Shown: piece after piece, positions 22,930 to 34,310 of the stretch | Numbering within the stretch: position 1 is the stretch's first letter | Layout: the number at the start of each line of letters is the position of its first letter | From: Clarkia xantiana subsp. parviflora | Taxonomy: Eukaryota; Streptophyta; Magnoliopsida; Myrtales; Onagraceae | Direction of reading: 5' to 3' | Assembly (NCBI GenBank): GCA_036873135.1 | Contig: JAPTYO010000013.1 | Location: 18,535,901-18,599,900 of the forward strand | Length of the DNA stretch: 64,000 nt | Notes under the pieces: generated by a model | What the model was told of the DNA's origin: nothing | Seen by the model: the letters and a program-made list of their open reading frames with translations, nothing else | Databases searched by the model: none | Program-made: the position numbers and the translations under genes

Positions 22930-23984
22930 TACCTAAGGTGCATATCACATCCAGAGACAGAGAGTCCTGAGGGAACTCCACAAAGGAATCGCTGCATGCC
23001 ATGAAGGAACAAGGTCATTGATAAGGAAGGCGTTGAATCTAGGCTACTATTGGCCAACCATGCACAAAGAAGCCAAGGAAAGATTCGAAGCATGTGAATC
23101 TTGTCAGAAGTACGCAAGGAATATCGTAGATCCAGCAGCAAACCTAATGTCAATTGGAAGTGCTTGGCCTTTCACACAGTGGGGTATAGATATCATCGGC
23201 CCACTGCCAAAGGGAACTGGACAGCGAACATGCATACTAGTGGCAATAGATTATTTCTCCACTTGCCAAAACGACAGATGTACATGTCATAAATTTTATC
23301 AGGTGCAACATTATAGCAAGATATGGCGTTCCAAAAATCTTGATTAGCAATAATGGGCCGCAATTCAAGAGCAACAAACTGGCCAACTATTGCAAGGACT
23401 TGAAGATTGACCATCGCTTCGCATCAGTGAGACATGCACAAACCATTGGGCAAGTCGAGTCAGCAAATAAGATCGTCCTAGACGGTCTCAAGAAAAGGGT
23501 GGATGCACTAGGAGGACATCGGGTGGATGAACTGGAAAACGTGTTATGGGCGGTTCGCACCACGCCAAAGAAGACCACAGGAGAAACACCATTCAACCTA
23601 GTATACGACACATAAGCTGTAGCCCCCGTCGAAATAGCAGTGACCTCCTACTGAACATCCCACTTTGACGAACAGGTAAATGATGAAGAAAGGCGTTTGA
23701 AACTGGAACTACCTGACGAAAAACGATGGAATTTTGAAGTGATACAGGCAAGAATGCGCTTCGCAACAACACGCTACTACAACAAACAAGTAAGATCCAG
23801 ACAGTTCTTCGTGGGAGAAACGGTGTGGAGGAGAAATGAATTCCCACATCTCTACAAAATAAACAAGCTTTCTCCAAAATGGGAAGGACCATACAAAATC
23901 GAATCAATCCCCAGAGAAATGCATATAATTTGGAGGACATGGAAGGAAACTTACTACCAAACTCCTTCAGCGGAGGACACCTAA
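22930..23984 (+). pseudogene. Ty3/gypsy integrase of element D
   Basis: The zinc-binding segment (GIAACHEGTRSL, ESCQKYA) comes before the catalytic core. WGIDIIGPLPKG supplies the first Asp, LISNNGPQF occupies the position of TDNG so the second Asp is Asn, and GQVESANK supplies the Glu. TTPKKTTGETPFNLVY and, after a frameshift, a C-terminal domain with KWEGPYKIESI follow. There is no chromodomain. At least three frameshifts or stops are present, near 23010, 23270-23340 and 23615. It would have integrated the cDNA. Confidence 0.9.
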
Positions 23985-24640
23985 AGAAATTCCATGCTTA
24001 GACTGGAAACAACAAGTAGCACCGTCCAAGAAAAGCGCACCACATATCTTAGATAACTTGTATGTTTTAAATATTAATCTAATGAGAATATATCCAATAA
24101 TGTTTTTGCAGATCATGGGGGACGCCCCATAAACCGAAAAGTCGCAAAAAGTCCTGGCCAGGTGAACAATGTTATAAAAATGAAGACCCCAAAACAAATG
24201 TACCAACGATAATAAAAGTGTTCGCCCTGTTGCTGGACTTTGTACCTAACAGTGGCTACAACCATCAGTCTGGAGTTCCCACCAACTGTTGCTTGGCCTC
24301 TACATCGGAATATAAACCAGGTAGGGGTTCAATAACAACCCTAGGAGGAGATCCAACCTCCCAGCGTTTGCCCCTATGCTAGCCTCGAAACTGGGTGGGG
24401 GTTCAATCTCACAACCCTAGACTGGATTTCAACCCAGCTAGTGTGTTGGACCTACGCTGGAACATACACCAGACAAGGGTTCAAGAACAACCTAGTCTGG
24501 AATAAACTAGGAGCGTTGGCCCTATGTTGGAACATAAACCAGATAGAGGTTCTTATAAGCGTAGACTGGATTACCACCAGCTAGCGCACAAACCTTACGT
24601 TGGATCAAGAACCACGTAGAGGTATAACCGAATCCAAAGC
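23985..24640 (+). repeat. Degenerate tandem repeats after integrase of element D
   Basis: Between about 24226 and 24620, five diverged units of roughly 70-78 bp share the pattern tggaacataaaccag followed by agaggttc. Tandem repeats in the 3' untranslated region are usual in Tat elements. Bases 23985-24225 hold nothing recognised. Confidence 0.65.
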
Positions 24641-25515
24641 AAATAGTAATTCAGCTTGCACAATAGACTAGCACTGGCACATAAGCCAGACAAAGTTTTT
24701 CACAAAAAAAAAGGCTGCAAGATACAACTTTCCTAACATAATACTTGGATACAACAAGTAGAGACGCATCGACACAATCTGAGAAACACACAAAAACCAA
24801 ACAACATGTGCTAAACCCAGGCGGTACAGCAATGTGTGTTTTGAGAAATAAAAGCAAACAACAAGTTCTTACACCACATTTTATACATGATACAACCAAA
24901 CAGAAATACAAAATATGCTAACCCCACATTGTGCTCGGTATAGCAACCTACATATACGAAACTGCCTAGCAAGTACCATATCATACAATGACGAAAGAGC
25001 CACACAAAAGGCTACAAGCTACTCAACCATAACAAGTAACACTATCGCTTCAAAAGGACCCATGCCTTGGTTCACACCAGGAGGTGGCACAATCAAAAGC
25101 TGTCTCATTGAAACATCAAATATGGGTTTCCAGAATTATTCTAAGTCTGGAAAAAATTACACCATGCATCACGCCTCGCCAGTGGCAACGGGGGCAACTA
25201 CAAACGCGATCTCATAGAAGCAGCAAATCAGGGCTTCCAGAAATATCCTAAGTCTGGAGGAACATTATGCCATGCAACATTCATACACACGGTAACGGGA
25301 ACCCATAAACCTACTTGCATTTATATATGCCAAAATATACCAGGAGTTATCAACAAACCTAGTGCATGTACCATGAGTTATCAACAAACCTAGAACAAGT
25401 TCCACACTACGACGTAAATGTCAAAAAGGCAAGCGACACGGCGCGTGGACATCACACATCACCAACTCAAAATGACATAAAATATCGCTGCCTAGTGTTA
25501 TCTACATAACATCAA
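24641..25515 (+). other. Untranslated region of element D before the antisense gene
   Basis: No gene is recognised. Two copies of a unit of about 120 bp (aaagctgtctcattgaaaca-like, ending taagtctgga) lie at about 25090-25260. Short minus-strand frames here are Cys- and Val-rich and not convincing. Confidence 0.5.
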
Positions 25516-26410
25516 ATAGAATCGATAGGAGAATCACTCCCATCATCCAGCACTGCAGTAGCGGGATCCTCCTCCTAACCTCCACAACCATCATCATACT
25601 CGTCACCCAAAATCGCAGCAGCGGTACACTATCCAAACCCAGGAAGATGCTCCAAAATCTCAAACGGAAACAGTGGAGCATGCTCTTAGATCCTCCCAAC
25701 CATCATCCCCCCATACTAAATTGCATCTCAGAAACCTTCTCCAAACTGTCAGCCTGGAAAGCAGGGGAGGCCTTGTACTCCTCAACTCCCAAAGCCTTCA
25801 TCTCTGGAGAAACAGCGTTGGCTAGAGAATTCAACCCCTCATGCGAAATAGCAAGTCCCTCCAAAGCCCCACCAACACGATGAATACTAATCTCAAGATC
25901 GGAAATGCCCTCACCAAAATGAGCATCACTGACCACGAGAGCATCCTTCTTCTTACAAAGCGCCCGCTCACTCGCTCTGGCAATAGCAAGATCATCTTCA
26001 AGCGAAATACAACTCTTTTGAAAGGCTTCCCTGTCAGCCGCCAACTCCATAACAAAGGAGGACATATTCATGAAACGCGACGCGGTTTACCACAAGAAAA
26101 AACAGGGTTACAATCAAAAGAAACGCAACAAGAACACCAGTATGATAAACACACGCCAGAATAGACTGAGATAGGAACCCTTGAACAAAGGGGAGCATCA
26201 CGCCACTATTAGCAGGAGGAACACGTCGATCCCCAGGAGGAATAGAGCCATACAAGATACGTACACCGACGGAAGGATCCCTTAGAGATGACCAACGATC
26301 AAACTGAACCCTTTACTCGGAGGAAAAGGGAACCCATTCACCCCCAATGATATCACCATCTAGATGGCGCACCAAATCCTTTCGAGACAAGCTAGGAAGA
26401 CGTAACCTCA

Positions 26411-26478
26411 CTGCACACAACAAAACATGAAACAACCACAAAACACAAACAAAGAAGTGGAGGAAAAGAAGAACTAAC
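26411..26478 (-). other. Probable intron of the antisense gene
   Basis: This 68-nt minus-strand segment starts GTTAG after GATG and ends GTGTGCAG. It is T-rich throughout. Removing it joins a GAT-G codon to TG-AGG in frame (phase 1). Confidence 0.7.
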
Positions 26479-26757
26479 CATCATGTTTCGAAGCAGTTCC
26501 ACCAAAAGGAGCACCATCGCCAGGGGACGCAGCAACAATGGGGGCATCATCAACCACACAAGTAGTCTCCCTACTACCACCAATAGAAACACCACGTGGG
26601 GGCTTGCACACTTTCTCTTTATGACAAGAAGGCGCGCGGAGAATCTCAGAACGAGAAACTTTCTCCCCATGAGGAATGCATGGATTTTTCTCCTTTCCAA
26701 AAACAGTTTTACCCGACTTATGCCCACTAGAACCATTCAACTACCCAGAAGAAAACC

Positions 26758-26823
26758 CTACACGAGCCAAGAGTCAATGAAATCATACAAAGAATTAAAA
26801 TAACAATATAGAACTATAGTTAC
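26758..26823 (-). other. Probable intron of the antisense gene
   Basis: This 66-nt minus-strand segment starts GTAACTATAG and ends GCTCGTGTAG. It is AT-rich and phase 1, joining VD-G to GFSSG. One in-frame stop follows a few codons later. Confidence 0.65.
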
Positions 26824-27881
26824 CATCAACATAGCGAGCCAACCCACGAGGTGGAACTCTCGGAGTCCCAAGAGCATGCAAGGAAGACAACTTGCGCTTA
26901 CCAGGTTGACTTTCAATAACCCCACCACGAGAAGAGTCGGAAGCCTGAAAACCAGTAGCTGTTTCATAAAACCGACCTACAACACATAAATCCAGCATAA
27001 GCATAGGAACATACCAAAGGCAGCGTGGAACGAATACCAGCTTCATATAACTCCAACTCAAAAAAGCTGCGAACAGTTTCATAACCACAAGACTTGTTCG
27101 AATGATAAATGCACTTAAGAGTCTCAAAGTCCAAAGATGAAAGCTTCGAAAAAAAAGGATTAACATCATTGATGGGTATCTCGTCACCACACAAGGGGTC
27201 GATACGATCCTTAATGAAGAAATACTTGCCAGCCCAGCGACGTCCACATACATTGAAAGCAGAAACAAATCGGAGCCTAAGGTCCCACTCTACATCACCT
27301 AATCCTAACACAGAAAATTCATCCCCTTTCAATGGTGGAAACCAAAGAACAATATATGAAAGACTCGAGGACTTTTGGACTCCAATACGGTGGAAACAAC
27401 GAAAAAGATTGGTAAAGTACGCCCACGACTCACGATGACACAAGACGCGAAACCCAACCCAGGTACGAATAGCTTGAGGTGTAAGATCAACAGGAGAAGC
27501 CCCATGATACCGACATAACTCAACAAGACCCTGACAATATGGAAAACGCAAACCAAACCTGGGATACATAAACAATAGCAAACTCAGCAGGGGGAACGGT
27601 ACTCCTACTAATGGCGCGATCCAACAAAGGTAATGGATATATGGGTTCATCAATAGAAGAGAGACCAGTCAATGCAGAATAACGGTGGAACTAACTTTCA
27701 GTCAAGTGGTTGCTTAAATACCTCCTACAAGCATGGATAGGCTCGGAGTCCTGAAATTACTCGAAAAACTCAACAGGAACCAAAGAGGTCACAGCTTCGG
27801 ACCCAGGGGAGACTCGTATTCAAAATCAGAAACGGAACCCAAAGTATGATGAGGAGCATGGGTAAAGGATGACTTACGCAT

Positions 27882-27984
27882 CCTCGGAAATGTAAACAAC
27901 GCACAAGCCAAGGATGAAGAGACATCCTAAAACCTACAACAAAGCAAAAACACAATCAACAGCCATATAGAAACAAAGAAAATG
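27882..27984 (-). other. Upstream segment of the antisense gene
   Basis: On the minus strand a TTTGTTGTAGG phrase precedes the first Met of the antisense gene. It could be a splice acceptor from an untranslated exon. Confidence 0.35.
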
Positions 27985-27989
27985 AAAAC

Positions 27990-28815
27990 TTCAAACGCAT
28001 GGATGCATCGTGCTGCATTAAAAAAGAAGGGAGAGTATTCAAAATCCTGCGTAAAAAAATCCTGAGTGTTGGTGATGCACATGTATGCATCACCGCATTC
28101 AAAAAAGGGGGAGTATTCAAAAATTTTCCTAAAAATTTCTAAGTGTTGGTGATGCACATGTATGCATCGCGCTGCATTAAAAAAAAAGGGGGGGGGGGGA
28201 GTATTCAAAATCCTGCCTAAAAAATCCTAAGTGTTGCCGATGTACATGTATGCATCGCGCTGCATTCAAAAAAGGGGGAGTATTCAAAATCATGCCTAAA
28301 ATATTATAAGTGTTGGTGATGCACATGTATGCATCACGCTGCATTAAAAAAAAGGGGGGAGTATTCAAAATCCTACCTAAAAAATCCTAAGTGTTGGTGA
28401 TGCACATGTATGCATCGCGCTGCATTAAAAAAAGGGGGAGTATTCAAAACCCTGCCTAAAAAAATTCTAAGTGTTGGTGATGCACATGTACGTATCGCGC
28501 TGCATTCAAAAAAGAGGGAGTATTCAAAATCCTGCCTAAAAAATTCCAAGTGTTTGTGATGCACATGTATGCATCGCGCTGCATTCGAAAAAAGAGAGAG
28601 TATTCAAAATCCTGCCTAAAAAATCCTAAGTGTTGGTGATGCACATGTATGCATCACACTGCATTCAAAAAAGGGGGAGTATTCAAAATCCCGCCTAAAA
28701 AATCAAAGTGTTGGTGTTGCACATGTATGCATCGTGCTGCATTCAAAAAGGGGGAGTATTCAAAATCCCGCCTAAAAATTCTAAGTGTTTATGATGCACG
28801 GGCATGCAATGCGAT
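27990..28815. repeat. About 80-bp tandem array in element D
   Basis: Ten units share gggggagtattcaaaa (near 28029, 28108, 28196, 28275, 28356, 28435, 28515, 28594, 28673 and 28749) and a gatgcacatgtatgcatcgcg palindrome-rich half. Unit length is mostly 79-81 bp. The array lies between the antisense gene and a GC-rich block. Confidence 0.95.
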
Positions 28816-28829
28816 AAACTTTTTACATA

Positions 28830-29280
28830 ACCATACATGGTAAAGTATAGACAATATCACAAGGATGACATAAAGAAACAACAACCACACCTTAGAAAAA
28901 CCAAACCGGTCCGGTCCAATGAACCGCCACCCAAACCGCCGCCCCTAGCTCCTGCCACCCGCCGCCGGAATGGGCCAACCACCGCCGGCCGATCCGCCCC
29001 AGCCTCCGGCCGACCCCCCGCCGTCCGAACCACCGCCCGCCGTCCGAACCACCGCTGGCCGCCGGAAAAATTGCCGGCAGTGCCGTGACCAACACCGGTC
29101 ACCACCGCCGCCTCTTTCACCGGAAAACACCAAAATAACCACGAAAGAAAGCCCGGAATTAACCCGTGGTCAAAACACGATCAAATCCACGTGTAGGCTC
29201 ATTATTGATGTTCAAAATACAAAAAAAGTGGAAGAAAAGAAGAAGGAGCTTAAATCGAGGAGAGAGAAAAGGTAATTCAA
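28830..29280. other. GC-rich block upstream of the antisense gene
   Basis: Bases 28915-29115 are strongly GC-rich (ccgccg-type), giving spurious Pro- or Gly/Arg-rich frames on both strands. On the minus strand the preceding CT-rich segment (about 29270-29230) looks like a plant 5' leader. I do not regard the frames as genes. Confidence 0.5.
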
Positions 29281-29312
29281 ATTTTGGGTGTCCAAGTGAA
29301 ATAGCACCTTAG

Positions 29313-29324
29313 CATTTATTATAT
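29313..29324 (-). promoter_or_regulatory. Possible TATA box for the antisense gene
   Basis: The minus strand reads ATATAATAAATG, about 30-40 bases before a CT-rich leader-like stretch. It is placed and oriented to drive the antisense gene. Sequence alone cannot show activity. Confidence 0.35.
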
Positions 29325-29882
29325 GGATGAATAGTTAGGGTTTAGGAAGGAGACAAAATCTTGGCCATCCATTTCAATTGAAGAAAATCCAACGGCTAGG
29401 TAAAGATGAAACAAAATAAGGTACGAAAAGTAACTACAACAATTCTTTTTCATATCATACATCCATGAATATCTAGATAGGAAATATTGCTGAGGCAAAA
29501 TATTCCCCACACATCGCTGTCTCTACATTCGCAATTTAAAACGAACACAGCATGATTCACAAACACTCACTTACATAGTTAACATGACATGTTACATATG
29601 TTAGCATAAAAATCTCATGTCTACTTTGTTTTCACATAGGCATATTCACGAACGTACAAATACATATGTAGACACAGTCTAGATTACTACACAGTCACAT
29701 TTTATCCGTACTAATAATTTGACTATGATAGTAACAACAGACAAGATGGACAAAAAAAGCGATCCAACAAACAAAAGAGACACAACGTCGTCAAAAGAGG
29801 TAACACATATCAAGCAGGATCAACTTGAGTGTGTATCCCGTCTAAAATAGAGTCAAGAAACGGTTACACCATTACTTGACTC
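29325..29882 (+). other. Distal 3' untranslated region of element D
   Basis: This AT-rich stretch has no recognised gene or repeat and leads into the polypurine tract. Confidence 0.6.
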
Positions 29883-29891
29883 AGGGGCAAA
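29883..29891 (+). promoter_or_regulatory. Polypurine tract of element D
   Basis: AGGGGCAAA lies directly before the 3' LTR TGATGGA. Confidence 0.8.
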
Positions 29892-30096
29892 TGATGGATT
29901 TACACCCACCTTGACCCGCTTCGACCCAACTTAATTACTGCACACAGACCCAAAAACCGTTCTAAACCGAAACTTGGAAAACCTCGAACCCGGAAAAATC
30001 CACCAACAAAAGGCTGGGCGAAGTTAAATCGCCCGGCCAAAAGAACAAGTTCGGTTAGGGCACCCCCTAACCGAAAATGTTCAGTTAGGGCACCCC
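29892..30096 (+). repeat. 3' LTR of element D, left part
   Basis: It matches the first 200 bp of 19314-20030 and is cut at 30096 by the TGTTAAG end of element E1. Confidence 0.9.
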
Positions 30097-30775
30097 TGTT
30101 AAGTTTGTTTCCACTTGGGTAACTTCGGGCTTCTCTCCCACGAATGGGCTCTGGATGTGTGCACAGGAACGGGTATTTGTCTGTATGCTGCGAACCTTGT
30201 GACACGATCCTCGAACTAGTCTTCAACTTCCCGACTTTGATCTCTCGAACTCCAGATCCTGCACAAGGGGCAGTAACCAGCGTGGAAGAGGGGGGGAATG
30301 CTGGTTGGGTCCTCTCCGACGCTCAAGTCATAATCTTTAGAGAGAGAACGTCTTTAGAGAGAAGTCAGAGCTCGAAATGCCAGAATGAGGGAATTGTTTA
30401 AAATGGGAGACCTAGGTCCCTATTTATAGAAATCAAAGAGTCATGCCCGATTTTGTACGGTTTGATGCCGGTTTAAAGGAAAACGTATACCGTCATCAAG
30501 GAGGGCTATGCGCACACTGAATTCTCGTACTTGGCAAAATAATCGAGATAAGTGCGCGGAGCATGTCGGTAATACGGATCTACCCGGATTGTCTAGCAAT
30601 CCGGACCGGGTCCGGATTGCCTTAGGGCAATCCGGAAGTCACCCGGCCCGGGATCTGCGCATATTCCGGACCGTTTTGGACTTGGGCGTCTGCGGAAGAT
30701 TTCTTTTACGGGTTTTGGAGTATTTTGCGAGGCCCGAAATGTAAATACGAACCCGAATTGGACAGATATCTAACA
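30097..30775 (-). repeat. 3' LTR of element E1
   Basis: This 679-bp LTR runs TGTTAAGTTTG to ATATCTAACA on the plus strand. A minus-strand TATA box (plus tatttata, 30421-30428) lies inside. The inner flank cttgccccccgag is the reversed polypurine tract. Confidence 0.92.
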
Positions 30776-31073
30776 CTTGCCCCCCGAGTCAAGTAGCGGT
30801 TCAAAACCCATGCTTGACTCTTTTTAAGATAAGAGATTCGTCCAATTTAGGTTCGGTACTGACCTCAGGGATGGCCTGTTTGTCAATTCGAGTGTAAGGA
30901 TCATAAATTTGACCAACTTTAATTTTCCGCCGTATGTACGTAATCTGTTTACAGGGTTAGCGTAGCGGACAATATGTCTATAACAACATGCAATTAACGA
31001 TATATTCGCAATATCATGTAATGAGTAAAATACTTGTAATAATAAAGAATTATACAACGTGATAATATCATGG
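30776..31073 (-). other. E1 3' end internal segment
   Basis: This is 298 bp between the E1 LTR and the E2 insertion, ending with the target site CATGG. It is closely repeated at 31743-32040 inside E2. No coding is seen. Confidence 0.85.
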
Positions 31074-31742
31074 TGTTAAGTCTGCTTCCACTTGGGTAGC
31101 TTCGGGCTTCTTTTCCACAAACGGGCTTTGGAGTGTGTACAAGGACGGGTACGCCGTGATCCTTGAAACACGATCCTCGAACTAATCTTCAAGTTCTCGA
31201 CCTCGAACTCTCGAACTTCGGATCCTGCACGAGGGGCAGTAACCAGCGTGGGGGAGGGGGGGAATGCTGGTTGGGCCCTCTCCGACGCTCAATTCAGAAT
31301 TTCTAGAGAGAGAAAGCCTTTTAGATAGAAGTCAGAGCATCCAAAGTCCAAAATGAGGGAGTTGTCCCAAATGAGAGACCTAGGCCCCTATTTATAGGGA
31401 ACCTAAGGATCATGCCCAGTTTTGAACGACTTGATGTCGGTATGAAGGAAAACGTATACCGTCATCAAGGTGGACTATGCGTGCACCGACTTCTCTCAAT
31501 TGGCAAAAATAATCGGGATGAGCGCGGAGAACATCGGTAATTCGGATCTCCGGATTGTTTAGCAATCCGGGCCGGGTCCGGATTGCCTTGTGGCAATCCG
31601 GAAGTCCCCCGGTCTGGGTACTGCGCGTATTCCGGACCGTTTTTGGACTTGGGTGTCCGCGGAAGAATTCTTTTACGGGTTTTTGAGTATTTTGCGAGGC
31701 CTGAAATGTATACACGAACCCGAATTGGACAGATATCTAACA
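31074..31742 (-). repeat. 3' LTR of element E2
   Basis: This 669-bp LTR runs TGTTAAGTCTGC to ATATCTAACA. A reversed TATA box lies at 31389-31396. The inner polypurine tract reads TCGGGGGCAAG on the minus strand (31743-31753). Confidence 0.92.
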
Positions 31743-33160
31743 CTTGCCCCCGAGTCAAGTAGTGGTTTAAAACCCGTGCTTGGCTCTTTTTGAGATAAGA
31801 TATTCGTCCAATTTAGGTTCGGTACTGACCTCAGGGGTGGCCTGTTTGTCAATTCGAGTGTAGGGATCATAAGTTTGATCAACTTCAATTTTCCGCCTTA
31901 TGTACGTAATCTGTTTATAGGGTTAGCGCAGCGGACAATATGCATATAACAACATGCGATTAACGATAAATTTGCAGTATCATGTGATGAGAGAAATACT
32001 TGTAATAATAAAGAATTACACAACATGATAATACCATGGTACGTGATGTAAGCATATAACACGTTGTCAACATGTAGATGACAACATAGTAAACAGATGA
32101 CGTAATCATGCAATAAGCAAAACACTTAGAATAATATGAAATTGGAGAGCATGTACTTAATCTTGAAGCATGATGTAAACGTGGGACATGATGCAAGCAT
32201 GTAGTATGATGTAAGCATGGAAAATGATGCAAATATTCAATTCGTACTTAGATTATAAAAATAATCATGTAACGATCATAAATAAGAAACGTACATGATA
32301 ATTCCTATGTACATAATATGTAATAATAATTACATGTAGTGTGTCATGAAGCATTTTGTAGTATGTATGAAATATGAACATAGGAGAGATGCAAAGATGC
32401 TTGTAAAGGTTGCTAAGGACTTATATGAAAATACATGAAAGTTTAGTCTTTAGCACATGGTGTAGGCACTATTAATGAAAATTAGGAGAGAGAATACTCA
32501 TTATCTTACATCCTTCATAGATAAATCTCCAAGAAGCTCTCTATTGAAGATGAAGCTTTTGAGATCATAGATTCGGAGTAGACACACCATAGTTGATATC
32601 AATTGGATTCTGGTGTGGCACGTGTCAATTCGGACTCGCTTCGTGTTGGTGAGTTCAATTCCGTACATGGCTTGACCTTTCGTAACTTCGTTTGGCCTTG
32701 ATTTAGTCTTGAAATCACCATGTACCTAGCTTACCTTAACATGCACATAAGGTGTTTGATAAAATGCCTTAGAGTAATTATCTTTCCAATTTGAACAAAA
32801 TTTTTCTAAGTGCTGTAAATTTTTAAAAAAGCATAAATAGATTGTTATACTTCCCTTGTGTATAGTATTCATTGCCGACATGTTGTTCCATGCCTTAGCC
32901 ATTGTTTTAGTATGCTCGATATTGATGATCGGTAGTTGTACGTACATGGCCGTCAATGGTTGTATGTTGGTAATGATAGCTTAGGCAATTTATGTTGGGT
33001 ATCATGTATAGACTGTCGGTCATTGTCTGCAAACATGCTAAAACACTTAGAAAATATTTTAACAATATCTAATGCTTGTTACCATAGATGTAGTCGTATG
33101 AGCTTTGTCGATAAGCGTCGTAGGAATGCTTAGGAGGTATTGTGTAGAAGTTGATAATAG
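31743..33160 (-). other. 3' internal region of element E2
   Basis: This AT-rich sequence, full of atgtaagcatg-type short repeats (about 32040-32230), has no recognised gene. Most of it is matched by 59850-61060 of E1, apart from an indel of about 108 bp at 60391-60500. Confidence 0.75.
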
Positions 33161-33164
33161 CTAC

Positions 33165-34310
33165 TTGATGCCCGCAATTCATCATTGTCGACATGTATGT
33201 ACGTACATGGAAACACTTAGAAAATATTCTCCCCTTGTCGACATGTATGTACGTACATGGAAATACTTAGAAAATATTTTCCCCTTGTCGACATGTATCT
33301 TTGTCGACATGCATGTACATACATGGCAATACTTAGAAAATATTCTTCACTTGTCGACATGCATCATTGTCGACATGTATGTACGTACATGGAAATACTT
33401 AGAAAATATTCTTGACTTGTCGACATGCATCCTTGTCGACATGTATGTACGTACATGGAAGTACTTAGAAAATATTCTTCACTTGTCGACATGCATCCTT
33501 GTCGACATGTATGTACGTACATGGAAATACTTAGAAAATATTCTTCACTTGTCGACATGTATCATTGTCGACATGTATGTACGTACATGGAAATACTTAG
33601 AAAATATTCTTGACTTGTCAACGTGCATCCTTGTCGACATATATGTACGTACATGGAAATACTTAGAAAATATTCTTCACTTGTCGACATGTATCCTTGT
33701 CGACATGTATGTACGTACATGGAAATACTTAGAAAATATTCTTGACTTGTCGACATGCATCCTTGTCGACATGTATGTACGTACATGGAAGTACTTAGAA
33801 AATATTCTTCACTTGTCGACATGCATCCTTGTCGACATGTATGTACGTACATGGAAATACTTAGAAAATATTCTTCACTTGTCGACATGTATCATTGTCG
33901 ACATGTATGTACGTACATGGAAATACTTAGAAAATATTCTTGACTTGTCAACGTGCATCCTTGTCGACATATATGTACGTACATGGAAATACTTAGAAAA
34001 TATTCTTCACTTGTCGACATGTATGTACGTACATGGAAATACTTAGAAAATATTCTTCACTTGTCGACATGTATCCTTGTCGACATGTATGTACGTACAT
34101 GGAAATACTTAGAAAATATTCTTCACTTGTCGACATGTATCCTTGTCGACCTGTATATACGTACATGGAAATACTTAGAAAATATTCTTCACTTGTCAAC
34201 ATGTATCCTTGTCGACATGTATGTACATACATGGAAACACTTAGAAAATATTTTTCACTTTTCGACATGCATCCTTGTCGACATGTAGGTACGTGCTTGT
34301 ATGTGCGCAC
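33165..34310. repeat. 66-bp tandem array in element E2
   Basis: About 17 units contain ttgtcgacatgtatg, the perfect palindrome tgtacgtaca and acttagaaaatattc. A stretch of five units (330 bp) is itself duplicated (33425-33613 and 33755-33943 translate identically). Because 66 is divisible by three, long frames arise on both strands; these are not genes. Confidence 0.97.

Larger units (their letters stand above)
25516..27881 (-). pseudogene. Antisense multi-exon gene of element D, gypsy-type transposon protein family
   Basis: On the minus strand, block 1 (27881-27015) contains a domain with LRFPYCQGLVELCRYHGA, VDLTPQAIRTWVGFRVLC and AGKYFFIKDRI. This resembles the plant 'putative gypsy type transposon' domain found antisense in Tat elements. 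Blocks 2 (26976-26824), 3 (26757-26479), 4 (26410-26138) and 5 (about 26095-25703, coiled-coil-like, MELAADREAFQKS) follow, with an acidic tail to about 25516. Block 2/3 and 3/4 gaps are T-rich GT...AG introns of 66 and 68 nt that keep phase 1. Single stops in blocks 3 and 4, two stops plus a frameshift in block 1, and a 38-nt gap between blocks 1 and 2 show decay. Function unknown. Confidence 0.78.
19314..30096 (+). mobile_element. Ty3/gypsy Tat-lineage LTR retrotransposon D
   Basis: The 5' LTR is 19314-20030 and the 3' LTR begins at 29892, cut at 30096 by element E1. Pol order is protease, RT, RNase H, a second RNase H-like domain and integrase, which is Ty3/gypsy order. The dual RNase H, the TGGCxCCGTC-type primer site and the very long post-integrase region carrying an antisense gene are hallmarks of the plant Tat lineage. 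Gag is reduced to a short N-terminal stub. Stops and frameshifts disrupt pol, so the copy is inactive. D inserted into the 3' LTR of element C. Confidence 0.93.

Noticed and set aside
28857..29275. Pro-rich and Gly/Arg-rich frames on both strands
   Set aside because: GC-rich low-complexity sequence; frames open on both strands with no motif.
30097..32040. Simple tandem duplication of an LTR plus 298 bp
   Set aside because: The CATGG pair flanking 31074-59844 and the resumption of host sequence at 59850 explain it better as self-family nesting.
33105..34046. 313-codon plus-strand frame and long minus-strand partners
   Set aside because: Produced by a tandem array whose 66-bp period is divisible by three; open on both strands and purely repetitive.
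33165..34310. Regularly spaced repeats resembling a CRISPR array
   Set aside because: No unique spacers: whole 66-bp units are repeated and the setting is a plant retrotransposon.
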